Source: Yinghuangia sp035454725
GTDB taxonomy: Bacteria; Actinomycetota; Actinomycetes; Streptomycetales; Streptomycetaceae
Length of the DNA stretch: 64,000 nt
NCBI RefSeq assembly: GCF_051388935.1
Contig: NZ_JBPKBI010000010.1
Span: 202,733 to 266,732 of the forward strand
Direction: 5' to 3'
Shown here: piece by piece, positions 1 to 7,402 of the stretch
How positions within the stretch are numbered: position 1 is the stretch's first letter
Layout: each line of letters opens with the position of its first letter
Program-made: the position numbers and the translations under genes
The notes under the pieces: model-generated
Seen by the model: only the letters and a program-made list of their open reading frames with translations
Database searches by the model: none
Told to the model about the DNA's origin: nothing

Positions 1-1
1 C

Positions 2-340
2 GCCAACATCCTCTTCACTCGTGAACTCGCCCGTCGCGTCACTCCTGACGGGATCACCGCCCAGGCCATGCACCCCGGCGTCGTCGCCAGCAACTTCGCG
101 GCGCACGGGGACGCCGCGATGCAGGCCCACATGGCCGCCGCCGACACCGTGTCGCCGGACGAACCCGCCGAAACGCTGATCTGGCTGGCCACCGACGACG
201 AGCCGGGCCGCGGCGGCGGACGCTACTTCCACCGGAAGGCGGAGGAAATCCCTTCCGACGCCGCCCGCGACGACGATGCCGCCGCCCGGCTGTGGGCGGA
301 AAGCGAGACCCTGTTGGCCCGACTCGCCGCACCCCGCTGA
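2..340 (+). CDS. SDR-family oxidoreductase, C-terminal part
   Basis: The open frame enters from the left edge and stops at 340, so about 112 C-terminal residues are visible. The run ITAQAMHPGVVASNF is the region after the catalytic YxxxK in retinol-dehydrogenase-like short-chain dehydrogenases, where a PG turn precedes the substrate loop. The following SPDEPAETLIWLATDDE matches the usual late helix of that group. The Rossmann fold and active site lie outside the window, so the substrate is unknown. The last 24 codons are repeated, in degraded form, just downstream (363-437). Confidence 0.75.
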   Translation, partial: ANILFTRELARRVTPDGITAQAMHPGVVASNFAAHGDAAMQAHMAAADTVSPDEPAETLIWLATDDEPGRGGGRYFHRKAEEIPSDAARDDDAAARLWAESETLLARLAAPR

Positions 341-362
341 CCCCGCTGACCCCGCCGCCCCC

Positions 363-437
363 GACGACGATGCCGCCGCCGCCCGGCCGTGGGCGGGCAG
401 CGAGACCCTGCTGGCCCGACTCGCCGCACCCCGCTGA
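363..437 (+). repeat. degenerate tandem copy of the SDR gene's 3' end
   Basis: These 75 bases repeat 269-340, the last 72 bases of the upstream gene including its stop codon, with a three-base length difference and a few substitutions. A short CCCCGCTGA-type run joins the copies. The copy lies outside the reading frame that ends at 340 and adds nothing to that protein. It looks like a tandem duplication that has begun to diverge. Confidence 0.75.
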
Positions 438-479
438 TCCGCCGCGCGCGTGCCGCCTCACCGCGCCGCGCCCTCGCGG

Positions 480-3305
480 TCAGAGGTCGTCCCACTGGTC
501 GAGGAGCGCGTCCGCGTCCACCCCGCCGGCCCCCGCGGGGGGACCGTGGACGGCCTGCTCGGCCCAGATGATCTTGCCGCGAGGGGTGTAGCGGGTTCCC
601 CAGCGATCGGAGTACCGGGCGACCAGCAGCAGGCCGCGTCCTCCCTCGTCGGTGGCGGTGGCACGCCGTAGGTGGGGTGAGGTGCTGCTCGCGTCGGAGA
701 CCTCGCAGATCAGGGTCTGGTCCCGCAGGAGCCGGACCCGGATCGGAGCGCTGCCGTAGCGGACGGCGTTGGTGACGAGCTCGCTGAGGATCAGTTCGGT
801 GGCGAAGCCGACGTCCTCAAGCCCCCAGTCGCGCAACTGCCGTGTGCAGGCGGCCCGGACGGGCGCGACCGCGGCCGGGTCGGCGGGCACGTCCCAGGCG
901 GCGACGTGATCGGCGGCGATCCGACGTGTGCGCGCGACCAGGAGCGCGACGTCGTCGGTGGGCTTGTCCGGGACGAGGGCGCGGATGACCTGCGCGCAGA
1001 TCTCCTCGGGGGCGGCGCCTGATCCGGCCTGTTCCAACGCGCCGCGCAGGAGTCCGAGGCCGGTGTCGACGTCGCGGCTCCGGTCCTCGACCAGCCCGTC
1101 GGTGAACAGCACGAGCCGGGTATCCTCGGGCAGGTTCAATTCGGCGGTCTCGACCGGCACGCCGGCGCCGACGCCCAGGGGAGGGGTCACGGGGACGTCG
1201 GGTGCGGTGACGCGTCCGTCGGGGAGGATCAGCAGGGGGCCCGGATGTCCCGCCCGGGCCGCGGTGAGGGTTCCCGCGGTGGGGTCGTAGATCGCGTACA
1301 GGCAGGTCGCGCCGGTCATCCGGCCGGTGTCCTCCGAGTCGACGCCGTCCGCGTCGGCGATGTCCTGGTCGGTACGGGTGACCAAGTCGTCCAAGTGGCC
1401 GAGGAGTTCGTCGGGTGCGAGGTCGAGTGCCGAGAAGTTGCGCACGGCGGTGCGCAGCCGGCCCATGGTGGCGGCGGCGTGCAGGCCGTGGCCGACCACG
1501 TCGCCGACGACCAGGGCAACGCGGGCACCGGACAGGGGGATGACGTCGAACCAGTCGCCGCCGACGCCGGATTCGGCGGGCAGGTAGCGGGAGGCCACGT
1601 CAAGCGCCTCCTGCTCGGGCAGTCCGCGCGGCAGCAGGCTGCGCTGGAGCGTGACGGCCATGGCGTGTTCGCGCGTGTAGCGGCGGGCGTTGTCGACACT
1701 CACGGCGGCCCGGGCGCTGAGCTCTTCGGCGAACGCCGCGTCCTCCTCGTCGAACGCGTCCGCGGTGCGTCCCCGCCAGAAGCACGCGAGGCCGAGGACG
1801 ACCCCGCGCGCCCGCAGCGGCACGGCGATCAAGGAGTGCAGGCCCTGCTCCAGGAGTCGCCCGACGTGCCCGGGAGCCTGCGCCCGCCAATCCGGGGCCG
1901 CGGCGAGATCGGACACCAGCGCGGCGTTGCCGCCGGACATGGCCTGAGTCACGGGGGACGAGGGGTCGACGGTGATCCGGTGGTCCACCGGATACAGCGC
2001 GTCCTGGTGCGCGCCCAGGGAAGCCAGGCGGCGCATGTGGGTAACCCGCGCAGGGGGTTCGTCCCCGCGCAGCACCTGGTCGAGCAGGTCGACGGTCACG
2101 TGGTCCGCGAACGCGGGTACAGCGGCTTCGGCGAGTTCCCGGGTGGTGCGCGCGACGTCGAGCGTCGTTCCGACGCGCACCCCCGCTTCGTACAACAGCC
2201 GCAACCGCCGGCGCGTGCTCTCCGCGCGCCCGGCCAGCTCTTCGAGTTCGGTGGAGTCCCGCAGGGTCACCACACTCCCCGCGGGACCGCCGGGCGGCCG
2301 GGTCAGCCGTTTGTTCACCGCAAGGAGACGCTCGCCGCTCGCGTGCACCTCGTCGGTCGCGGGCTGCTCCGACGCCAACAGCTCTGCCAGGCCCTCCCCG
2401 AGGCCCAGCTTGCCGACGGGCCGGCCCTCCGCGTTCGGCGGCAGGTCCAGCAGGCGCCGGGCCTCGTCGTTGGCCAGCACCAGCCTGCCGTCGCCCCCGA
2501 CGATCAGCACCCCTTCCCGTACCGCGTGCAGCACCGCGTCGTGGTGCTCGTACATCCGTGTCATCTCGGCCGGCTCCAGACCGCGTGTCTGGCGCCGGAG
2601 CCGACGCGTCACCAATGTCGTACCGCCCCCGGCCAGCACCAGGGCCGCGGCGGCGCTCCCCAGCACCACCGGCAGTTGTCGATCGGCCGAATCCCGGGCC
2701 CGCTCCACCGTCACCGCGGCCGCCACCAGCCCCACCGGTCGGCCGCCGGGATCCCGCACGGGCACCGATGTGAGTACCGCCCGGCCTTCGGACGTGGGAT
2801 AGGTGATCGTGGACGTGCTGCCCGTCCTGATGAACTCCTCGGCCCGGGGGTCGGGGGTCCCCGACGGCAAGGGCCGATCGCCCACGCTTGAGGAGTAGGC
2901 CGCTCCTCCGAGATCGACGACCACCATTTGGTCGACGCCCGAAGCCTCGCGTGCGGCTGTCAGACTCGGCTGGATCACGGGCCCCGGGTCCGGGCTGTCC
3001 AAGGCCTGTACGAAGCCGGGCGCCTTCGCGAAGGCCTCCGCCGCGGCCGTCGTGCGGTGCCGCGCATCGCGCAAGCCGTCACGGCGGGCCTGAAGCACCA
3101 GCGCCACCACCGCGACGACGACGAGCAGCACCACGATCGCCAGCTCCAGCAGGAGCACTTGGCCGGCCACGCTGCGGACATTGAACCGAGGAAACCGACG
3201 GCTCTTCGTGGCGTCCGGCGCGGCGGCCGGGCCCGATGGGTGCTCCGACCGGACCCGGCGTCCGGACACCCATGGCTGGTATGGGCCTTTGGTCCTGCTC
3301 ATCAC
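480..3305 (-). CDS. membrane-anchored PAS-GAF-SpoIIE phosphatase with C-terminal anti-sigma-type kinase domain
   Basis: This 941-residue signalling protein probably dephosphorylates anti-anti-sigma factors. Order of parts: a basic N-terminus; a membrane helix near 48-70; an extracytoplasmic sensor region with DcuS/CitA-like features; a second membrane helix near 212-235; a PAS domain (about 250-360, HAVREGVLIVGGDGRLVLAN); a GAF domain (about 370-530); a PP2C/SpoIIE phosphatase (about 570-790) with metal-binding GGDWFD and GDVVGHG motifs; and a HATPase_c_2 domain with ELVTNAVRYG. Such all-in-one proteins are common in Streptomyces. GTG at 3305 and ATG at 3302 are adjacent candidate starts and neither has a strong Shine-Dalgarno. 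The stimulus is unknown. Confidence 0.9.
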   Translation of the reverse strand: MMSRTKGPYQPWVSGRRVRSEHPSGPAAAPDATKSRRFPRFNVRSVAGQVLLLELAIVVLLVVVAVVALVLQARRDGLRDARHRTTAAAEAFAKAPGFVQALDSPDPGPVIQPSLTAAREASGVDQMVVVDLGGAAYSSSVGDRPLPSGTPDPRAEEFIRTGSTSTITYPTSEGRAVLTSVPVRDPGGRPVGLVAAAVTVERARDSADRQLPVVLGSAAAALVLAGGGTTLVTRRLRRQTRGLEPAEMTRMYEHHDAVLHAVREGVLIVGGDGRLVLANDEARRLLDLPPNAEGRPVGKLGLGEGLAELLASEQPATDEVHASGERLLAVNKRLTRPPGGPAGSVVTLRDSTELEELAGRAESTRRRLRLLYEAGVRVGTTLDVARTTRELAEAAVPAFADHVTVDLLDQVLRGDEPPARVTHMRRLASLGAHQDALYPVDHRITVDPSSPVTQAMSGGNAALVSDLAAAPDWRAQAPGHVGRLLEQGLHSLIAVPLRARGVVLGLACFWRGRTADAFDEEDAAFAEELSARAAVSVDNARRYTREHAMAVTLQRSLLPRGLPEQEALDVASRYLPAESGVGGDWFDVIPLSGARVALVVGDVVGHGLHAAATMGRLRTAVRNFSALDLAPDELLGHLDDLVTRTDQDIADADGVDSEDTGRMTGATCLYAIYDPTAGTLTAARAGHPGPLLILPDGRVTAPDVPVTPPLGVGAGVPVETAELNLPEDTRLVLFTDGLVEDRSRDVDTGLGLLRGALEQAGSGAAPEEICAQVIRALVPDKPTDDVALLVARTRRIAADHVAAWDVPADPAAVAPVRAACTRQLRDWGLEDVGFATELILSELVTNAVRYGSAPIRVRLLRDQTLICEVSDASSTSPHLRRATATDEGGRGLLLVARYSDRWGTRYTPRGKIIWAEQAVHGPPAGAGGVDADALLDQWDDL

Positions 3306-3328
3306 GTTTTTCTATCATTTGCAGCCCT

Positions 3329-3421
3329 GACGGGCCGCCCGGTGAGTCGTATGTGACCGCCTACGAGCTCGAAACCGACGACCTGGACGCGGTGCGGGCG
3401 GCACGGGTGGGCCGGGTCGGG
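3329..3421 (+). pseudogene. remnant of an EthD-like small protein gene
   Basis: In one frame these bases read DGPPGESYVTAYELETDDL and then a short alanine/arginine-rich tail before running into the end of the IclR gene. The stretch closely resembles LPVYLAVYELEADDL in the intact EthD-like protein at 20697-21044. There is no start codon or N-terminal half here, because the phosphatase gene's start lies directly upstream. I read it as a C-terminal scrap of a deleted paralogue. Confidence 0.5.
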
Positions 3422-4195
3422 TCACCCGTCCTCGGGGTCCGGGCCGGCGCGGAGGGCTTCGCCGAGGCGGGCGGCGATCTCCTTGGCGCCGGCGACGAGT
3501 TTCGCCTCGTCGGTGGAGCGCAGGCGGCCCTCGGGGCCGGAGACGGACATCGCGGTCGCGGTGGGCGCGCCGGGAACGGCGACGGCGATGCACCGGACCC
3601 CGAGCTCCTGCTCCTGATCGTCGATCGCGTAGCCCTGTTGCCGGATCGCGGCGAACTGGCGCAACAACTCGGCCGGGTCGGTGACCGTGAACGCGGTGTG
3701 CGCGGTCAGCGGGCCCGGGCCGAGCGCGCGGGCGGCCTGGTCGTCGGGCAGTTGTGCGAGCAGCACCTTGCCGACCGCCGTGCAGTGCGGCTGCACGCGG
3801 CGGCCGACCTCGGTGAACATGCGCATCGAGTGGCGGGACGGCACCTGCCCGACATACACGACCTCGCCCGACTCCAGCACCGCGAGGTTCGCCGTCTCGC
3901 CGGTCGACTCCATCAGCTCCGCGAGGTAGGGGCGAGCCCACGAGCCGAGCAGTCGGCCCGCGCTCTCGCCCAGCCGGATCAGGCGCGGGCCCAGGGCGTA
4001 CCGCCGCGAAGAGTCCTGCCGCAGGTAGCCCGTGCGCACCAGGGTCCGCACGAGGCGGTGGATCGTCGGCATGGGCAGCCCCGAGCGGGACGCCAGGTCG
4101 CTCAGCCCCAGTACGCCGCCCGCGTCGGCGATGACTTCGAGTAGGTCGAAGGCGCGCTCCAGGGACTGCACCCCGCCGGTTGCCCGCTCGGCCAT
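3422..4195 (-). CDS. IclR-family transcriptional regulator
   Basis: A 257-residue regulator of normal IclR length. The N-terminal winged helix (about 10-70) contains SLERAFDLLEVIADAGG and the recognition segment SRSGLPMPTIHRLVRTL. The C-terminal effector domain (about 80-250) has the usual HCTAVGKVLLAQLP block. It is divergent from malate synthase with a 260-bp intergenic region, the classic arrangement for control of glyoxylate or allantoin metabolism by IclR/AllR types. That it regulates the neighbouring aceB is inferred from position. Paired TTCCAC repeats between the genes are candidate binding sites. Confidence 0.9.
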   Translation of the reverse strand: MAERATGGVQSLERAFDLLEVIADAGGVLGLSDLASRSGLPMPTIHRLVRTLVRTGYLRQDSSRRYALGPRLIRLGESAGRLLGSWARPYLAELMESTGETANLAVLESGEVVYVGQVPSRHSMRMFTEVGRRVQPHCTAVGKVLLAQLPDDQAARALGPGPLTAHTAFTVTDPAELLRQFAAIRQQGYAIDDQEQELGVRCIAVAVPGAPTATAMSVSGPEGRLRSTDEAKLVAGAKEIAARLGEALRAGPDPEDG

Positions 4196-4253
4196 CAGGT
4201 CTCCTCCATGCCGTCGGCGCGGCCGAGCCGTCCGCGTGCCACTCGGCCTTGAA

Positions 4254-4283
4254 ATTCCACAATCCAGAGACTATTTTCCACCA
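4254..4283. promoter_or_regulatory. AT-richer promoter region with direct TTCCAC repeats between IclR and malate synthase genes
   Basis: TTCCAC occurs at 4255-4260 and 4276-4281, exactly 21 bp apart (two helical turns), in the only AT-rich stretch of the 260-bp divergent intergenic region. This is a plausible IclR binding region. The spacing and location are seen directly; regulator assignment is inference. Confidence 0.4.
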
Positions 4284-4454
4284 TGCGAAAGTACTGCGAC
4301 GCTGCGGACCTGCGCCGGGCCTGATCGTTCCATGGCATTCGTGCTTGGCGACCGGGCGCCCCCGGAGCCGTGTCGAGCAGCCGCCGCGGCGTGCGGTGCC
4401 CGAAGCCGCGCGCGGCACCCGCCTTGCGATGAATCGGCAGACGAGGAGACGAGC

Positions 4455-6059
4455 ATGACTGCACCGGTTGTCACCGTGACCGGCGGCGCTGTGCCGCGCG
4501 GTGACGAGGTCCTGACCCCCGAGGCGCTGGACTTCGTCGCCGACCTGCACCGCCGCTTCGAGGGCCGACGCACCGAACTGCTCGCCAAGCGCAGGGAACG
4601 GCGTGCCGAGATCGCCCGCACCGGACGCCTGGACTTCCTTCCCGAGACGCGCGGGATCCGCGAGGCCGACTGGACCGTCGCCCCGGCCCCGGCCAAACTG
4701 CGCGACCGGCGTGTCGAGATCACCGGGCCCGCGGACCGCAAGATGACCATCAACGCCCTCAACTCCGGGGCGAAGGTGTGGCTCGCGGACTTCGAGGACG
4801 CCTCCGCGCCGACCTGGCACAACGTCGTCGCCCACCAGCTCAACCTGATCGACGCGTACGAGCGGCGCGTGGACTTCACCACCGACGACGGCAAGGCGTA
4901 CACCCTGGGGCCCGACGACGAACTCGCCACCGTCGTCATGCGCCCGCGCGGATGGCACCTCGAAGAACGCCACGTGCTCGTCGACGGGACCCCGGTCGCC
5001 GGAGCGCTGTTCGACTTCGGCATGTACTTCTTCCACAACGCGGCCCGCCTGCTCGCGCGCGGCTCCGGCCCCTACTTCTACCTGCCCAAGCTCGAAAGCC
5101 ACCTCGAAGCACGCCTGTGGAACGACGTGTTCGTCCACGCTCAGGAGGCGCTCGGCATCCCGCACGGCAGCATCCGCGCGACGGTGCTCATCGAGACCAT
5201 CACCGCGGCGTTCGAGATGGACGAGATCCTGTACGAACTGCGCGACCACGCCTCGGGGCTCAACGCCGGGCGCTGGGACTACCTGTTCTCCATCGTGAAG
5301 AACTTCCGGGACGCGGGCGCCCGGTTCGTCCTGCCCGACCGCAACTCGGTCACCATGACCGCGCCGTTCATGCGCGCATACACCGAACTGCTCGTCAAAA
5401 CCTGCCACCGGCGCGGCGCGTACGCGATCGGCGGCATGTCCGCGGTCATTCCCTCCCGCCGCGACCCCGCAGCCAACGCCGCCGCCCTGGCCAAGGTCCG
5501 CGACGACAAGGACCGCGAGGCGGGCGACGGCTTCGACGGCTCCTGGGTCGCGCACCCCGACCTGGTGCCGGTCTGCCGCGACGCGTTCGACGCCGTCCTC
5601 GGTGCCAAGGAGGCTCAACTCGACCGGCTGCGCGACGAAGTCGAGGTCACCGCGGACCAACTCCTCGACGTCGCCTCGGCCGACGGCCGCACCACCTCGG
5701 CGGGCCTGCACAACGCGGTCGCCGTCGGCCTGCGGTACCTGGAGGCGTGGCTGCGCGGGCAGGGGGCGGTGGGTGTGTTCGGTCTCATGGAGGACGTGGC
5801 GACGGCCGAGATCTCCCGTTCACAGGTCTGGCAGTGGCGGGCCAACGGCGTCGTGCTCGCGGACACGGGTGAGAAAGTCACCGCCGACCTGGTCCGCCGC
5901 CTGGTCGACGAGGAACTCGCCGGGCTGCACCAGGAGTTGGGCGACACAGCCTTCGAGGCGGGCCGCTGGACCGAGGCCCGCGACCTGTTCCTCGTCCTCG
6001 CACTCGCCGACGACTTCGCCGACTTCCTCACCCTCCCCGGCTACGCCCTGCTCGACTAG
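4455..6059 (+). CDS. aceB: malate synthase A
   Basis: Condenses glyoxylate with acetyl-CoA to malate in the glyoxylate cycle. The 534-residue product has the length and signature of the AceB type: DFEDASAPTWHNV for Mg and substrate contacts, MRPRGWHL, the family signature KTCHRRGAYAIGGMSA, and a C-terminal GFDGSWVAHPDLVPV block. The ATG at 4455 is preceded by GAGGAGAC; the open frame extends further upstream but without family similarity. It is divergent from the IclR regulator and followed 52 bp later by an enolase-superfamily gene, probably on the same transcript. Confidence 0.96.
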   Translation: MTAPVVTVTGGAVPRGDEVLTPEALDFVADLHRRFEGRRTELLAKRRERRAEIARTGRLDFLPETRGIREADWTVAPAPAKLRDRRVEITGPADRKMTINALNSGAKVWLADFEDASAPTWHNVVAHQLNLIDAYERRVDFTTDDGKAYTLGPDDELATVVMRPRGWHLEERHVLVDGTPVAGALFDFGMYFFHNAARLLARGSGPYFYLPKLESHLEARLWNDVFVHAQEALGIPHGSIRATVLIETITAAFEMDEILYELRDHASGLNAGRWDYLFSIVKNFRDAGARFVLPDRNSVTMTAPFMRAYTELLVKTCHRRGAYAIGGMSAVIPSRRDPAANAAALAKVRDDKDREAGDGFDGSWVAHPDLVPVCRDAFDAVLGAKEAQLDRLRDEVEVTADQLLDVASADGRTTSAGLHNAVAVGLRYLEAWLRGQGAVGVFGLMEDVATAEISRSQVWQWRANGVVLADTGEKVTADLVRRLVDEELAGLHQELGDTAFEAGRWTEARDLFLVLALADDFADFLTLPGYALLD

Positions 6060-6111
6060 ACCGACCAGCCGCACCCGGCCCTCGCGGGCCGGCGGCAACC
6101 TACGGAGGACC

Positions 6112-7203
6112 ATGAAGATCGTCAGTGTCGAGAGCTTCCAACGGGACCACCACCTGGCCGTGGTGAGGGTGCGCACCGACGACGGCCTGGAGGGCATCGG
6201 CCAGACCTCCCCCTATCTCGCTCATCTGAGCGTCGAGATGCTGCACACGGTGGTGGCGCGGTGGTTCCTCGGCAAGGACCCCTGGGATCTGGAGGCTCTG
6301 GTCGACCGGTTCCTCCGCGAGCGCTACAAGCTGCTGGGCACCGTGTTGTTCCGAGCCCTCAGCGGCCTGGAGTCGGCCTTGTGGGACCTTCTGGGCAAGG
6401 CCACCGGGCAGCCGGTGTACCGGCTCCTCGGTGGGCAGGTCCGCCGCGGCATTCCCGTCTACGGCTCCAGCATGAGCAGGACGATCAGCCCGCAGGACGA
6501 AGCCGACCGCATGGTCAGGCTGGCGGACTCGCACGGGTTCCGGTGCTTCAAGATCCGCGTCGGCACACCCATGGGCCGCGACGCCGACGCGTGGCCGGGC
6601 CGGACCGAGGAACTGATCGAGAAGGTGCGTACGGCACTGGGCCCCGACATCGGGCTGCACGCCGACGCGAACGGCGGGTACTCCGTCGCCCGCGCGATCG
6701 CCGTGGGGCGACGGCTGGAGGACCACGGCTTCCTGCACTTCGAGGAGCCCTGTCCCTACCCGGAGATCGAGAACACCGCCCAAGTGGCGGCAGCGCTCGA
6801 CATCGCGGTCGCCGGCGGCGAGCAGGACAACTCGCTCGAACAGTTCCAGCGCATCATCACCGGACGCAGCGTCGACATCATCCAGCCCGACATCGGCTAC
6901 ATCGGCGGCATCTCAAGGGCCCGGAAAGTGGCGTACATGGCCGAGGCCGCCGGCATTCCGTGCACACCCCACTGTAGTAACCGGTCCCTCCTCCAGATCT
7001 TCACGCTGCACCTCGCCGCGGCCATGCCGAGCATCTCCCAGTACCAGGAGTGGACCATCGAGGACAACGACTGGGCACGGGACCTCTACGGCCCGGTCCC
7101 CGAAGTGGTCGACGGACACGTGGAGTTGACCGAGGAGCCGGGCTGGGGTGTGCAGGTCTCCGACGGCTTCCTGTCCGACGCCCGCCGACGCGTCACCGAG
7201 TAG
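6112..7203 (+). CDS. mandelate racemase/muconate lactonizing enzyme family protein
   Basis: A 363-residue enolase-superfamily enzyme. The N-terminal capping domain covers about 1-120. The barrel carries the catalytic FKIRVG (K-x-R instead of K-x-K), metal ligands in HADANGGY, HFEEPCPYPE and GGEQDN, and a histidine in PHCSN on the last catalytic strand. This fits the mandelate-racemase or sugar-acid dehydratase group. It starts at an ATG 8 bases after GGAGG and lies 52 bp downstream of aceB, so a shared transcript feeding an acid substrate into glyoxylate or central metabolism is plausible. The substrate cannot be read from sequence. Confidence 0.9.
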   Translation: MKIVSVESFQRDHHLAVVRVRTDDGLEGIGQTSPYLAHLSVEMLHTVVARWFLGKDPWDLEALVDRFLRERYKLLGTVLFRALSGLESALWDLLGKATGQPVYRLLGGQVRRGIPVYGSSMSRTISPQDEADRMVRLADSHGFRCFKIRVGTPMGRDADAWPGRTEELIEKVRTALGPDIGLHADANGGYSVARAIAVGRRLEDHGFLHFEEPCPYPEIENTAQVAAALDIAVAGGEQDNSLEQFQRIITGRSVDIIQPDIGYIGGISRARKVAYMAEAAGIPCTPHCSNRSLLQIFTLHLAAAMPSISQYQEWTIEDNDWARDLYGPVPEVVDGHVELTEEPGWGVQVSDGFLSDARRRVTE

Positions 7204-7352
7204 ACACGCGTCCGACGCGGACCGATCAGCGGACAGGTGGCGTGCCTTTGTGCGAGAACCGTCACGGTGTCGTCGGCCTTGGTGGACCGCCGGATCCGGT
7301 CATGGCGCAAGGATGCCGCGATGCTCCTCGGGCTTTCCGCGCCACGGGACCG

Positions 7353-7388
7353 CCGGGGCCGTGACCGCGAAAGCGGCTGCGGCCCCGG
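7353..7388. terminator. hairpin terminator between convergent genes
   Basis: A 9-bp outer stem (7353-7361 with 7380-7388) encloses an inner CCGC-GAAA-GCGG hairpin. It lies between the enolase-family gene and the convergent beta-glucosidase gene, so it probably ends transcription from one or both sides. Confidence 0.6.
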
Positions 7389-7402
7389 GGAGTTGCCGTG
7401 TG

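Noticed and set aside
3315..5711. A 798-codon open frame antisense to malate synthase
   Set aside because: It is the GC-driven shadow of aceB and the IclR region; composition is arginine- and glycine-rich with no family features.
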